From Nocardiopsis sp. FIRDI 009 (lineage in GTDB: Bacteria; Actinomycetota; Actinomycetes; Streptosporangiales; Streptosporangiaceae): DNA of 44,474 bases. The first letter of the stretch is position 1; every line of letters begins with the position of its first letter. The stretch covers positions 1-44,474 of the forward strand of contig NZ_QPNC01000037.1 of assembly GCF_003386285.1 (NCBI RefSeq), written 5' to 3'. Below the pieces are notes generated by a model that did no database searches, had not been told where the DNA came from, and saw nothing but the letters and a program-made list of their open reading frames with translations. Shown here in pieces: positions 7,299 through 15,922 of the stretch. Position numbers and translations under genes: made by a program.

Positions 7299-7368
7299 AC
7301 CGTGCCATGCTGCCGTGTCATCCGGTCATCCGACCGTGACACGAACCCCCGGAGTGGAGAGGCCCGCC

Positions 7369-8580
7369 ATGCCCCAGCAGGTCGAAACGAAGGTGTTCCG
7401 CGACGTCAGGCCGATGGGAGGCGAACCCGTCGACCTCGTGGTCTCCGGCGGGGTGGTCACCTCCGTGGCCGACGCCGGAACGGCTGGGGCCGGGACCGTG
7501 GTGGACTGCGGCGGCCGCCTGGCCCTGCCCGGCCTGGTGGACGCGCACATCCACCCCGACAAGACCACCTGGGGCGAACCCTGGGTCTCGCGGCGCGCGG
7601 CGCGCGGCATCGCCGACCTCGGCGAGCAGGACGCCGAACTCTTCCGCACCCTGCCCACCCCCGTCGGGGTCCGCGCCGAACGCCTCATGGCGCACGCCGC
7701 CGCCCTCGGCACCCGCGCCATGCGCGCCCACGCCGACGTCGCCCCCGCCTACGGCCTGGCCGGGCTCGAAGGAGTCCGGAGTGCGGCGGCCAACCTGGCG
7801 CACGCCACCCGGGTGCAGACCGTCGCCTTCCCCCAACACGGCGTCCTGCGGGCGCCGGGCACCGCCGACCTCCTGGCGGAGGCGGCCCGCTCCGGACTGG
7901 CCGACCTGGTCGGCGGCATCGACCCGGGCACCTTCGACGGCGACCTGGACGGCCAGCTCGACCTCGTCTTCGGGATCGCCGAGCGCCACGGGGTGGGCGT
8001 CGACCTCCACCTGCACGACCGGGGCGAGCCCGGCCACGCGGCCCTGCGCGCCATCATCGACCGCACCCGCGCGCTGGACATGCGCGGCCGGGTGACCGTC
8101 AGCCACGCCTTCCGCGTCCCCGAACTGAGCGGCGACGACCTGCGCCGCCTGGCCGAGGACCTGGCGGAGGCCGGGATCGGGCTGACCACCGTCGCACCCA
8201 GCCCCGCGAGCGTCCTGCCCACCGGGGCGCTGCGCGAGCGGGGCGCCGTCGTGGGCGTCGGCTCGGACGGCGTCCGCGACGCCTGGAGCCCCTTCGGCGA
8301 CGCCGACATGCTCCACCGCGCCCACCTGCTCGCCCGCTCCCTGCGCGCCCGCTTGGACGACGAACTCACCGACGCCTACCTCACCTGCGCCCACGGCGGC
8401 GCCGACCTGCTGGGCCTGGCGCGCGCCGACCTCACCCCGGGGTCCGCCGCGGACTTCCTCCTGGTCGAGGGCGAGTGCGTCCCGCAGGTGGTCGTGGACG
8501 TGCCGCGCCGGTGGGCGGTCGTGCACGGCGGGAACGTGGTGGCCCGGGACGGCGTCCTGTTGGGCCGGGAGGGGGACTGA
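7369..8580 (+). CDS. Amidohydrolase, cytosine deaminase-like
   Basis: A 403-aa amidohydrolase-superfamily enzyme. Metal and active-site blocks are visible: HIHPDKT (60-66), HLHDRGEPGH (214-223), SHAF (245-248) and GSDGVRDAWSPFG (298-310, Asp300). This set is typical of cytosine deaminase-like proteins (CodA group), which remove an amino group from cytosine or related ring compounds. An N-terminal strand region and a C-terminal ADFLLVEGE segment form the usual composite domain. The ATG at 7369 has GGAGAGG 7 nt upstream; the frame is open for 59 codons further upstream without coding character. No transporter gene is adjacent. The substrate is uncertain. Confidence 0.8.
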   Translation: MPQQVETKVFRDVRPMGGEPVDLVVSGGVVTSVADAGTAGAGTVVDCGGRLALPGLVDAHIHPDKTTWGEPWVSRRAARGIADLGEQDAELFRTLPTPVGVRAERLMAHAAALGTRAMRAHADVAPAYGLAGLEGVRSAAANLAHATRVQTVAFPQHGVLRAPGTADLLAEAARSGLADLVGGIDPGTFDGDLDGQLDLVFGIAERHGVGVDLHLHDRGEPGHAALRAIIDRTRALDMRGRVTVSHAFRVPELSGDDLRRLAEDLAEAGIGLTTVAPSPASVLPTGALRERGAVVGVGSDGVRDAWSPFGDADMLHRAHLLARSLRARLDDELTDAYLTCAHGGADLLGLARADLTPGSAADFLLVEGECVPQVVVDVPRRWAVVHGGNVVARDGVLLGREGD

Positions 8581-8601
8581 GCGGCCGGTCCGCGTACCGA
8601 C

Positions 8602-9156
8602 TCAGTCGCAGACCGAGGGCAGCGCGCGGACCAGCCCGGTCGTGTGCAGCGGGTCGAACCCGTATCCGGCGGCGACGCGGTGGGTGTCCCGGGCCAGCGT
8701 GTCGAAGCAGCCCGGCCTGGCCCGCAGCTCCTCGGTGGCCTTGAGCTCCGCCACGAGCTCGGCGGTGATGCGGTCGAGCACCGGCCGCAGCTCGGACAGG
8801 TCGGGTTCCTGGAGCGGGGCCCGGCCGGGGTCGCGACGCCACTGGGCGATCAGCCCGCGCTGCACGAACTTGTTGGCCTCGATCTGGTCGCGCATCACCG
8901 CGGTCGCCACGTGCGGGTCCAACCTGGCGCGGCGGGCCTGCTCCGCCACCGCGGCCAGGATCTGCTCCTCACGCGCCGGATCGTCGATCTCGGCGCCCGT
9001 GTGCCACTTGGCGGCGGCGACCGCCTCGGCGACGGTGACCCGCTCGGCGGACAGCTCCACCAGGTCCCCGAGCCCGCCCCCGACACCCGCTCTGGCGGGA
9101 GCGGCGAGGAGCGTCGCGGACAGGGCCAGGGTGACGGGGAGCACGAGCGCACGCAC
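8602..9156 (-). CDS. Secreted chorismate mutase (AroQ-gamma type)
   Basis: A 184-aa protein with a signal peptide (1-23, ending ARA|G) and an all-helical AroQ-gamma fold. Landmarks are LVELSAERVTVAEAVAAAKWHTGAEI with the conserved Arg and Lys, DPAREEQILAAVAEQARRARLDP, VATAVMRDQIEANKFVQRGLIAQWR, and two C-terminal cysteines (PGCFD and PSVCD) that probably form a disulfide as in the exported Mycobacterium enzyme. It converts chorismate to prephenate, here outside the cytoplasm; the reason for export is unknown in the family. The GTG start has AAGGA 6 nt upstream. It converges with the amidohydrolase gene. Confidence 0.88.
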   Translation of the reverse strand: MRALVLPVTLALSATLLAAPARAGVGGGLGDLVELSAERVTVAEAVAAAKWHTGAEIDDPAREEQILAAVAEQARRARLDPHVATAVMRDQIEANKFVQRGLIAQWRRDPGRAPLQEPDLSELRPVLDRITAELVAELKATEELRARPGCFDTLARDTHRVAAGYGFDPLHTTGLVRALPSVCD

Positions 9157-9204
9157 GGTCGTTCCTTGGGTTCGGTGGTCGAGGGACTCATGAATCTAAC
9201 AGAA

Positions 9205-9214
9205 AGTGATCACT
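9205..9214. promoter_or_regulatory. 10-bp perfect palindrome between divergent genes
   Basis: AGTGATCACT lies in the chorismate mutase / amine oxidase intergenic region, about 50 nt upstream of the chorismate mutase start and next to a TTAGATT patch that could be its -10. It could be an operator, but a 10-bp palindrome can arise by chance. Confidence 0.2.
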
Positions 9215-9342
9215 CGATGATCGTGTGTCGCAGTCGGGGGAGGTGGGTGTGTGCGAGGGCACGTCGGGGTGTCGGCCACTGGTGTGTCCGTTTGTGCACA
9301 TAGAGTCACGATCGTTGGCTGGTACCGGCGAGAGGACGCACG

Positions 9343-10731
9343 ATGGCTGACCCGGCAGACGTCAGCGAGGAGACCACCCAGGCCCCGGCCGCCGAGGAGG
9401 GGGCGGCGCGCGAGGCCGAACCGCGCGGCCGCGAGGCCGGGCCCGGCAGGGGGCACACCATCGTGGTGGGCGCCGGGATGGCCGGTCTGGCCGCCGCCAA
9501 CCGGCTCGCGGACGCGGGGGAGCGGATCACCGTCGTCGAGGCCCGCGACCGGACCGGCGGGCGCGTCCACTCGATCCGGACCTGGGAGGGCTTCACCATC
9601 GACGCGGGCGCCTCCTGGATGCGCGGCGAGGAGAACAACCCGCTCGCCGCGCTGGTCCGCGAGGTCGGTGCCCGCACGGCCGTGTTCAACCGCTCCACCG
9701 AGACCGCCTACGACCCCAAGGGCCGCAGGCTCCTCTTCGACCGCCACCGCCGCAACATGGAGGACGTCAACCTCCTCCACGAACACATGTACTGGGCCAA
9801 CGTCGGCGCCGACCCCAGCGAGTCGATGGAGGAGGGCATCCAGCAGGCCCTCTACGACGCCAACCTGGTCCGGGCGCGGGCCAGGGACGCGAGCGAGATC
9901 GTCCACCGGATCATCGAGGCCGACCACGGGGCCGACGCCTCGGAGGTCGCCTTCAGCGCCGTGGCCGCGCTGCACGAGTTCAGCGGCGACGACGTCGTCT
10001 TCCCCGACGGGATGAGCCAGCTTACCGACCACCTGGCCCGGGGGCTGGACGTGCGCCTGGAGCACGTGGTCCTGGGGATCTCCCACGACGACGAGGGCGC
10101 CTCGGTCCGCGTCGAGACCCCGGAGGGGGAGGAGACCCTGACCGCGGACCGCGTCCTGATCACCCTGCCGCTGGGCGTGCTCAAGGCGGGACAGGTGGAG
10201 TTCTCACCCGGCCTGCCCGGCGCCAAGAAGGACGCGATCGAGCGCCTGGGCAACGGCCGTCTGGAGAAGCTGTTCCTGTTGTTCGACGACGTGTTCTGGG
10301 GCGACGCCGAGGTCATCGTGCACCTGGGGACGGAGGAGGGGACCTGGTTCCACTGGTACGCGGGCCAGCGCATCCGGGGCGTCCCCGTCCTGGTCTGCCG
10401 CAACGGGGGCAACGCCGCGCGCTTCCTGGCCCGGATGGAGGAGGGGGACGTGGTCGAGCACGCGATGGCGTCGCTGCGCTCCCTGTTCCGCAAGGCCCCC
10501 GACCCCGTCGACCACTACCTCACGCACTGGATGCAGGACCCGTTCGCCCGGGGCGCCTTCTCCTACACGGCCGTCGGGTCGGGGGACGAGGACCGCGAGG
10601 CCCTCGCCGAACCGGTGGACGGCCGGTTGTTCTTCGCGGGGGAGGCCACGGAGATCGAGCACACCGCGACCGTGCACGGCGCGCTGCTGTCCGGACTGCG
10701 CGAGGCCGACCGCGTCCTCGGCGTGGAGTAG
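9343..10731 (+). CDS. Flavin-containing monoamine oxidase family protein
   Basis: A 462-aa FAD-dependent amine oxidase. The acidic, low-complexity N-terminus (1-37) is followed by the dinucleotide-binding motif VVGAGMAGLAAANRL (about 41-55), VVEARDRTGGRV (about 64-75), and DAGASWMRG. The C-terminal FAD block is GRLFFAGEATEIEHTATVHGALLSGLREADRVL. It probably oxidises primary or polyamines to aldehydes with release of H2O2 and ammonia. The usual C-terminal membrane anchor of eukaryotic MAO is absent, so it is cytoplasmic. The ATG at 9343 has GAGAGGA 6 nt upstream. It appears monocistronic. The substrate cannot be read from sequence. Confidence 0.88.
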   Translation: MADPADVSEETTQAPAAEEGAAREAEPRGREAGPGRGHTIVVGAGMAGLAAANRLADAGERITVVEARDRTGGRVHSIRTWEGFTIDAGASWMRGEENNPLAALVREVGARTAVFNRSTETAYDPKGRRLLFDRHRRNMEDVNLLHEHMYWANVGADPSESMEEGIQQALYDANLVRARARDASEIVHRIIEADHGADASEVAFSAVAALHEFSGDDVVFPDGMSQLTDHLARGLDVRLEHVVLGISHDDEGASVRVETPEGEETLTADRVLITLPLGVLKAGQVEFSPGLPGAKKDAIERLGNGRLEKLFLLFDDVFWGDAEVIVHLGTEEGTWFHWYAGQRIRGVPVLVCRNGGNAARFLARMEEGDVVEHAMASLRSLFRKAPDPVDHYLTHWMQDPFARGAFSYTAVGSGDEDREALAEPVDGRLFFAGEATEIEHTATVHGALLSGLREADRVLGVE

Positions 10732-10757
10732 GGACGGAGCCCTCCTTGGGCCTTCAC

Positions 10758-10771
10758 CGGGCTTCGGCCCG
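10758..10771 (+). terminator. UUCG tetraloop hairpin after the amine oxidase
   Basis: A short stem closed by a TTCG tetraloop (cgggcTTCGgcccg) between two convergent genes. It is a plausible terminator element; no U-tract follows. Confidence 0.35.
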
Positions 10772-10834
10772 CCCTCACCCACCACCCCCGACGACGCCTG
10801 CGGCGCGGTTCCACCCGCCCTGTTCGGGCGTCCC

Positions 10835-11656
10835 TCAGCGCACCAGCCGACGTTCGGCGGCGGTGATCCCGGCCCGGCAGGCGCGCTCCACCCGGCGGTG
10901 GTTGCGCAACCGCTCGAACAGGCCGAACGGCTGGGGCGCGGGGTCCGGGCCGCCCTCGGCCTCGGCGATCTCCAGGGTCTGCCCGCGCAGGGAGCCGGTC
11001 CTGCTCCACCGGTCCCACCGCTCGTAGTCCGGGCTGGCCTGGTGGCCGAAGACGAACGCGGCCCCGCCGTCCCCGTCCAGGTTCCGGCCGTCGCGCGGCC
11101 ACAGTTCCACCCTGTCGCCCGCTCCGCCCGACCAGTCCGGCGCGGTGACCACGTCCACGCTCACGTCCGCGTCGACCTCCCGGACCAGCAGCGCGTCGCT
11201 CGCCCGGGTGCGGGCGGGGACGCGGCGGACACGGTCGACGTCGACCAGGCTCACCACGGCCCGCGACATCCACCACCAGTTCTCCCGGCGCGCCATGAGG
11301 CTGCCCGCACGCAGCCGGGTCGGCGGATGCTTGCGCACCTCCTGCTCGACCAGGTCCCCGCCGAACTCCGACCCGTCCAGGTCCAGGCGGACCCGGATCC
11401 GGCCGGTGGCGACCAGCGTCGGCTCACCGGGACCGGCTGCCGTGGTCAGGCAGAACGCCGCCCGGTTGACCAGGGAGTCGACGAGGGGCAGGTAGGCCAG
11501 GGGCAGCGCCACGCAGGGGTGGTCCGCCAGCAGCGGAACGACCGGGACCCCGACGGGCCCGTCGTCGGACAGCCAGCACATCTCACCAGCGGGGGAACGC
11601 CGCCACGCCGTGTCCCAATCGTTCACTTCGAACCTTTTCCGTGACGTGGCCCTCAT
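10835..11656 (-). CDS. Hypothetical protein, probable PPOX-type (split beta-barrel) fold
   Basis: A 273-aa protein. The pattern AWRRSPAGEMCWLSDDGPVGVPVVPLL followed by VDSLVNRAAFCLTTA and TLVATGRIRVRLD resembles flavin-binding pyridoxamine-phosphate-oxidase-like proteins in which a substrate or heme is held in a split barrel. I cannot confirm FMN-binding residues. The ATG at 11656 is chosen because CGAGAAG lies 6 nt upstream; a GTG at VNDWDTAW is an alternative. The C-terminal half has no recognised domain. It diverges from cstA, with starts about 90 nt apart, so the promoters are back to back. Confidence 0.5.
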   Translation of the reverse strand: MRATSRKRFEVNDWDTAWRRSPAGEMCWLSDDGPVGVPVVPLLADHPCVALPLAYLPLVDSLVNRAAFCLTTAAGPGEPTLVATGRIRVRLDLDGSEFGGDLVEQEVRKHPPTRLRAGSLMARRENWWWMSRAVVSLVDVDRVRRVPARTRASDALLVREVDADVSVDVVTAPDWSGGAGDRVELWPRDGRNLDGDGGAAFVFGHQASPDYERWDRWSRTGSLRGQTLEIAEAEGGPDPAPQPFGLFERLRNHRRVERACRAGITAAERRLVR

Positions 11657-11744
11657 GTTAACTTCTCGGGACTGTACCCACATCCCCCATCCCCAGCACC
11701 CACGGGTCAGCCACACCGGGGTGCCGACACCCAAGGAACCCCCC

Positions 11745-13559
11745 ATGCCTGCCGTAGCCGTCCTCCTCGGGGCCCTGGCGCTGTTCGCGCTCGGCTACCG
11801 CTTCTACTCCGTCTACCTGGCCAAGCGGGTCTACCAGCTGGACCCCGCCTTCGTGACACCGGCCCACACCTACCGGGACGGGGTGGACTACCTCCCCACC
11901 AACAAGCACATCGTCTTCGCCCACCACTTCATCTCCGTGGCCGGGGCCGCGCCCATCGTCGGCCCGGCCATCGCCGTGTTCTGGGGGTGGGGGCCGGCGC
12001 TGCTGTGGGTCGTGCTGGGCACGATCTTCGCCTCCGGCGCGCACGACTTCGGGTCGATCGTCGTGTCGGTGCGGCACAAGGGCCGCGGTATCGGCACGCT
12101 CGCCAGCGACGTGATCAGCGCGCGGGCACGCGTCCTGTTCCTGCTGATCATCTTCTTCCTGGTGACCATGGTCAACGCCGTGTTCGCCGTGGTCATCGCC
12201 GGTCTGTTCATCGCCACCCCCGAAGCGGTCCTGCCGGTGCTGGTCACCGTCCCGCTGGCGATCGGCGTCGGCCAGGTGGTCTACCGCCGACGTACGGCCG
12301 CGCTCCTGCCGTCGGTCATCGCGCTCGTGGTCGTCTACGCCTGCATCCCGCTCGGCCAGATGGTGCCGATCACCGTCGACCCGGTGGCCGGAGCCCTGGG
12401 GGTCGACGCGTCGCTGGTGTGGATGGTCCTGCTGTTCACCTACACCTTCTTCGCCTCGCGCCTGCCCGTGTGGATGCTGCTCCAGCCGCGCGACTACATC
12501 AACCAGCACCAGATGATGCTGGCGCTGGCCATCATCATGCTCGGCGTGGTCGTCGGGATGGACAGGATCGAGGCGCCCGCCTTCCGCGACGTGCCCGACG
12601 GCTCCCCGGCGATCTTCCCGCTGCTGTTCATCACGATCGCGTGCGGTGCCGTGTCCGGCTTCCACAGCCTGGTCGCCTCCGGCACCACGGCCAAGCAGCT
12701 GGACAAGGAGACCGACGCCCGCTACGTCGGCTACCTCAGCTCCCTGGGCGAGGGCACCCTCGCGGTCTGCTCGATCCTGGCCTGCACCGCCGGGATCATG
12801 GTCCTGTCCACCAACCAGGACACCACCTGGACCCAGCTGTACGTGGACTGGGAGACCGCCGGGACGGGGGCGGGCGGCCGGTTCGTCCAGGGCGTGGCCG
12901 GGTTCGCCGCCAACGTCGGGGTCCCCGAGAGCATGGGCCTGATCTTCGCCAGCGTCGTGGTGATCAGCTTCGCCGCCACCTCCCTGGACACCGCCGTGCG
13001 CCTGCAGCGCTACACCATCCAGGAGATCAGCACCATCGTGGCGGACCGGACGAACGAGGGCGGCGCGGCCCACCGGGCGTTCGCCTTCCTGTCCCGCAGC
13101 ACCACCGTCGCCACGCTGATCACGGTCGGCCTGGCCCTGTCCCTGGCCCTGGTGCCCGGCAACTTCGCCCTGGGCACCCTCTGGCAGCTGTTCGGCACCA
13201 CCAACCAGCTGACCGCGGGCCTGGCACTGGCGGTCATCGCGGTCTGGGTGACCAAGCGCGGCCGCAACCCGATCGTCATCCTCGTCCCGCTGGTCTTCCT
13301 CGTGGTGATGACCTCCTGGGCGCTCGTCATCCAGCTGCTCACCTTCGTCGGCTCCGACGACCCCCTCCAGCGGTTCGTGCTCGCCCCGCTGGACCTGGCC
13401 ATCTTCGGCCTGGCCCTGTGGATGACCGCCGAGGCCGCCGCGGCCCTGCGCCGCGCCTTCCTGTCCCGCCGGACCGGCCCCGCCGATGCCACCGCTGCGC
13501 GGGAGGACGCGCGGAAGGTGCCCGAGACCTCCGCCGAGGGGACCGACGGCGATGACTGA
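11745..13559 (+). CDS. cstA: Carbon starvation protein CstA, peptide/pyruvate transporter family
   Basis: A 604-aa polytopic membrane protein with about 15 hydrophobic segments. CstA hallmarks include YLPTNKHIVFAHHFISVAGAAPIVGP (about 47-72), GAHDFGSIVVSVRHKG, LLQPRDYINQH, SGFHSLVASGTTAKQL, and TSLDTAVRLQRYTIQEI. The family imports peptides or pyruvate and is induced on carbon limitation in enterobacteria. The ATG at 11745 has AAGGA 8 nt upstream; further upstream in-frame starts lie in the divergent promoter. The 34-residue charged cytoplasmic tail is poorly conserved. It is followed 21 nt later by a cory-CC-star gene and an ArsA-like ATPase gene, probably one operon. Confidence 0.93.
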   Translation: MPAVAVLLGALALFALGYRFYSVYLAKRVYQLDPAFVTPAHTYRDGVDYLPTNKHIVFAHHFISVAGAAPIVGPAIAVFWGWGPALLWVVLGTIFASGAHDFGSIVVSVRHKGRGIGTLASDVISARARVLFLLIIFFLVTMVNAVFAVVIAGLFIATPEAVLPVLVTVPLAIGVGQVVYRRRTAALLPSVIALVVVYACIPLGQMVPITVDPVAGALGVDASLVWMVLLFTYTFFASRLPVWMLLQPRDYINQHQMMLALAIIMLGVVVGMDRIEAPAFRDVPDGSPAIFPLLFITIACGAVSGFHSLVASGTTAKQLDKETDARYVGYLSSLGEGTLAVCSILACTAGIMVLSTNQDTTWTQLYVDWETAGTGAGGRFVQGVAGFAANVGVPESMGLIFASVVVISFAATSLDTAVRLQRYTIQEISTIVADRTNEGGAAHRAFAFLSRSTTVATLITVGLALSLALVPGNFALGTLWQLFGTTNQLTAGLALAVIAVWVTKRGRNPIVILVPLVFLVVMTSWALVIQLLTFVGSDDPLQRFVLAPLDLAIFGLALWMTAEAAAALRRAFLSRRTGPADATAAREDARKVPETSAEGTDGDD

Positions 13560-13580
13560 CCACCGGTCGGACGCCCCCGC

Positions 13581-13895
13581 GTGAGCACCGGCCCCACCAC
13601 CGCCGCCGGGCCCGGCCCCCTGGGTCGGGCCTGGCGGCGCGCCGTCTCCTCCTGGCGCCGCTTCGAGACCTTCCACCAGGCGGTGTTCGAGGCTCGGTGG
13701 GGGCACGCCCGCCAGCGCGAGGCCCGCACCCAGCAGGACACCTTGCGGGCCCTGCTCATGCTGGAGACCCTGGGTGTGGACAACCCCGTCGCCTACGAGA
13801 CCCTCGACCTGATCCCGTACATGGTCGCCGACCTGCACGAGTGGCACCAGCGCCTGGGCCGCGAGGACTTCGGCGCCCCCGGAGGCTGCTGTTGA
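13581..13895 (+). CDS. Cory-CC-star mini-protein
   Basis: A 104-aa protein ending Gly-Gly-Cys-Cys-stop, preceded by a helical segment with FETFHQAVFEARWGHARQREARTQQDTLRALLMLETLGVDNPVAYETLDLIPYMV and DLHEWHQRLGREDFGAPGGCC. This matches what I recall of the cory-CC-star family, named for its C-terminal Cys-Cys. It sits between cstA and an ArsA-like ATPase gene. Enterobacterial CstA homologues are also followed by a tiny protein (YbdD/YjiX) ending in Cys-Cys, so this may be its actinobacterial counterpart; that is inference. The GTG start has only a weak ribosome site. Its TGA overlaps the TTG start of the next gene. Confidence 0.75.
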   Translation: MSTGPTTAAGPGPLGRAWRRAVSSWRRFETFHQAVFEARWGHARQREARTQQDTLRALLMLETLGVDNPVAYETLDLIPYMVADLHEWHQRLGREDFGAPGGCC

Positions 13896-14842
13896 CCACC
13901 CCACCCCCCGACCCCTCGGCCCCGCCCCCTCCCGCCGCGCCGATCACCTTCGTCGGCGGCAAGGGCGGCGTCGGCAAGACCACCCTGGCCGCCGCGCACG
14001 CCCTGGCCCTGGCCGACGCGGGCCGCTGCGTCCTGGTGCTGTCCACCGACCCCGCCCACTCCCTGGGCGACGCCCTGGACAGACCGCTGTCCGACGAGCC
14101 CGCGCCGGTCGCGCCCGGCCTGTGGGCGGCCGAGCCCGACGCCGACGCCGCCGTGCGCCGCCGGATCGCCCGGGTCGCCGAGGACGCGCGCCGCGCCGTC
14201 CCCCGCGAGGTCATGCCCGCCGTGCACCGCCACCTGGAGCAGGCGGGCGCCAGCCCCGGCATGGCCGAGTCCGCCCTGGCCGACCTGCTCGTCGATCGTA
14301 TGGAGGAGGTCGGCCGGCGCTGGGACCACCTGGTCGTGGACAGCGCCCCGACCGGGCACCTGCTGCGCCTGCTCCACCTGCCCACGCTGCTGACCCCCTG
14401 GGTGGCGGGCCTGACCCGCCAGCGCGAGCGCGCCCGCCGGGCCGAGGCGCTGGCCGACGTCGTCGGCGGCGGACATGAGGCCGACGACCCCTTGCTGGAG
14501 CGGCTGCACGCCCGACGCCACCGGCTGGAACGGGCCGCCGCCCGACTGCGCGAGGACGCCGTCGTCACCCTGGTCACCCTGCCCCGCCGCATGGTGCTCG
14601 CCGAGACCGAACGCGCCGTCGACCGGCTCTCCGAGGCCGGGTTCCGGCTCACCCCCGTCATCGTCAACCAGATCCCGCCGGACGGCGCGGCCGGACCCGA
14701 CGGAGCGGAGGCCCTCGCGCTGACCCAGGAGAGGTTCGCGCACCTGGGCGTGGTGCGGGTGCCCCTCCAGGACACCGAACCGACCGGACCGCGGCGGCTG
14801 CGTCGGCTCGTGCCGTTCCTGGGCGCCGTCCCGGCCCGGTGA
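13892..14842 (+). CDS. ArsA/Get3-like P-loop ATPase
   Basis: A 316-aa single-domain ATPase. It has a deviant Walker A, GGKGGVGKTT (22-31), switch I-like STDPAHSLGDAL (51-62) and switch II VVDSAPTGHLLRLL (148-161). The family couples ATP hydrolysis to metal (ArsA) or tail-anchored protein (Get3) handling. No arsenic genes are nearby. The TTG at 13892 overlaps the TGA of the CC-star gene and has GGAGG 6 nt upstream, so the start is well supported and coupled. Linkage to cstA and a Cys-Cys-tailed mini-protein suggests a role in maturation or control of the transporter. The substrate is unknown. Confidence 0.85.
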   Translation: MTTPPPDPSAPPPPAAPITFVGGKGGVGKTTLAAAHALALADAGRCVLVLSTDPAHSLGDALDRPLSDEPAPVAPGLWAAEPDADAAVRRRIARVAEDARRAVPREVMPAVHRHLEQAGASPGMAESALADLLVDRMEEVGRRWDHLVVDSAPTGHLLRLLHLPTLLTPWVAGLTRQRERARRAEALADVVGGGHEADDPLLERLHARRHRLERAAARLREDAVVTLVTLPRRMVLAETERAVDRLSEAGFRLTPVIVNQIPPDGAAGPDGAEALALTQERFAHLGVVRVPLQDTEPTGPRRLRRLVPFLGAVPAR

Positions 14843-14964
14843 GCAGCCCGGGCACGGCCGCGATCGGCCCGCCACCGGCCGCGGACGACCCCCGCAAGGC
14901 ACGTCACACCAGGTGGCTGCCGTGATGGCGGGAAAGGGCCCCACCGCCCGCTATCGTTGGCGCT

Positions 14965-15690
14965 ATGGGGCGATCCGGGGAAGACGGCAGAGGCGAGGCG
15001 GGGGGCGACGTGGCCAGACCGGTGGTCAGTGACCGGATCTGGACGATCCCGAACCTGTTGAGCATGCTCCGACTGGTGGGTGTTCCGGTCTTCCTGTGGC
15101 TGGTGCTGGGTCCGCGCGCCGACTGGTGGGCCCTGCTGGTGCTCGCCTTCGCCGGGCTCAGCGACTGGCTGGACGGCAAGATCGCCCGCGCCTGGAACCA
15201 GACCTCGCGGCTGGGGACGGTGCTCGACCCGCTCGCCGACCGGCTCTACATCTTCGCCGCGCTGCTCGGCCTCGTCGTCCGGGGCATCATCCCGTGGTGG
15301 CTGATGGGCATCCTGGTGCTGCGCGACGTCCTCATCCTCGGAGCGCTGCCGCTGCTGCGGCATTTCGGCTACGGCCCCCTGCCGGTGAACTTCGCGGGCA
15401 AGGCCGCAACGTTGTGCCTGTTGTACGCGTTCCCGCTGCTGTTCATCGCGGGACACACGTCGATCGTCTCAGATGTGGCGCGGATTATAGGTTGGGCGTT
15501 CGCTCTGTGGGGAACTGCTCTCTATTGGTGGGCCGGACTGCTTTATGCCGTACAGGGGCTGCGCCTGATCGCCCAGACCCGCCGCGACGAACGCGCTGAT
15601 CACACCGGTGGCCGGACGGGCACCGAGGACAGCGACCCAGCGCGGCCGCAGCACGGATCGACCCGATCCAACCGACCAGGCGACCGCTGA
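14965..15690 (+). CDS. CDP-alcohol phosphatidyltransferase, probable cardiolipin synthase
   Basis: A 241-aa integral membrane enzyme. The complete CDP-alcohol motif D-x2-D-G-x2-A-R-x8-G-x3-D-x3-D is present with Asp67, Asp70, Gly71, Ala74, Arg75, Gly84, Asp88 and Asp92. About six hydrophobic segments surround it. Its position next to the ManC-like gene matches S. coelicolor SCO1388-SCO1389, where SCO1389 is the eukaryote-like cardiolipin synthase, and Mycobacterium pgsA2 (Rv1822). It probably makes cardiolipin from phosphatidylglycerol and CDP-diacylglycerol. The start is uncertain: ATG 14965 has a weak ribosome site, and GTG 15010 is an alternative. The C-terminal tail of about 35 residues is hydrophilic. 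Confidence 0.82.
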   Translation: MGRSGEDGRGEAGGDVARPVVSDRIWTIPNLLSMLRLVGVPVFLWLVLGPRADWWALLVLAFAGLSDWLDGKIARAWNQTSRLGTVLDPLADRLYIFAALLGLVVRGIIPWWLMGILVLRDVLILGALPLLRHFGYGPLPVNFAGKAATLCLLYAFPLLFIAGHTSIVSDVARIIGWAFALWGTALYWWAGLLYAVQGLRLIAQTRRDERADHTGGRTGTEDSDPARPQHGSTRSNRPGDR

Positions 15691-15922
15691 CGGAGGACCC
15701 CGGGGCGGAATCCGAGGACGAACGGACGCACCACGAATTCGGAACCGGACCCGGTTCCGACCCCGACCCGGGCAGACCGGCGGAACGGCTCACCGCGAAT
15801 CCTGTCGGATCGAGAGGGAGTGTCATCTCCGCCATGAGAACATGTCCCACCGCGTGCGACGACGCGCGCTCCCACCCCCGCGTCGCGACCTTCGACGGCA
15901 CCGCTGTACGGAGGTCCCGGCG

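Noticed and set aside
13893..13895. TGA directly after the Cys-Cys tail of the CC-star protein as a possible selenocysteine codon, since the YbdD family is sometimes annotated as putative selenoproteins.
   Set aside because: The following sequence in that frame has no coding character, the TGA overlaps the well-supported ATPase start, and no SECIS-like element or selenium gene is evident.
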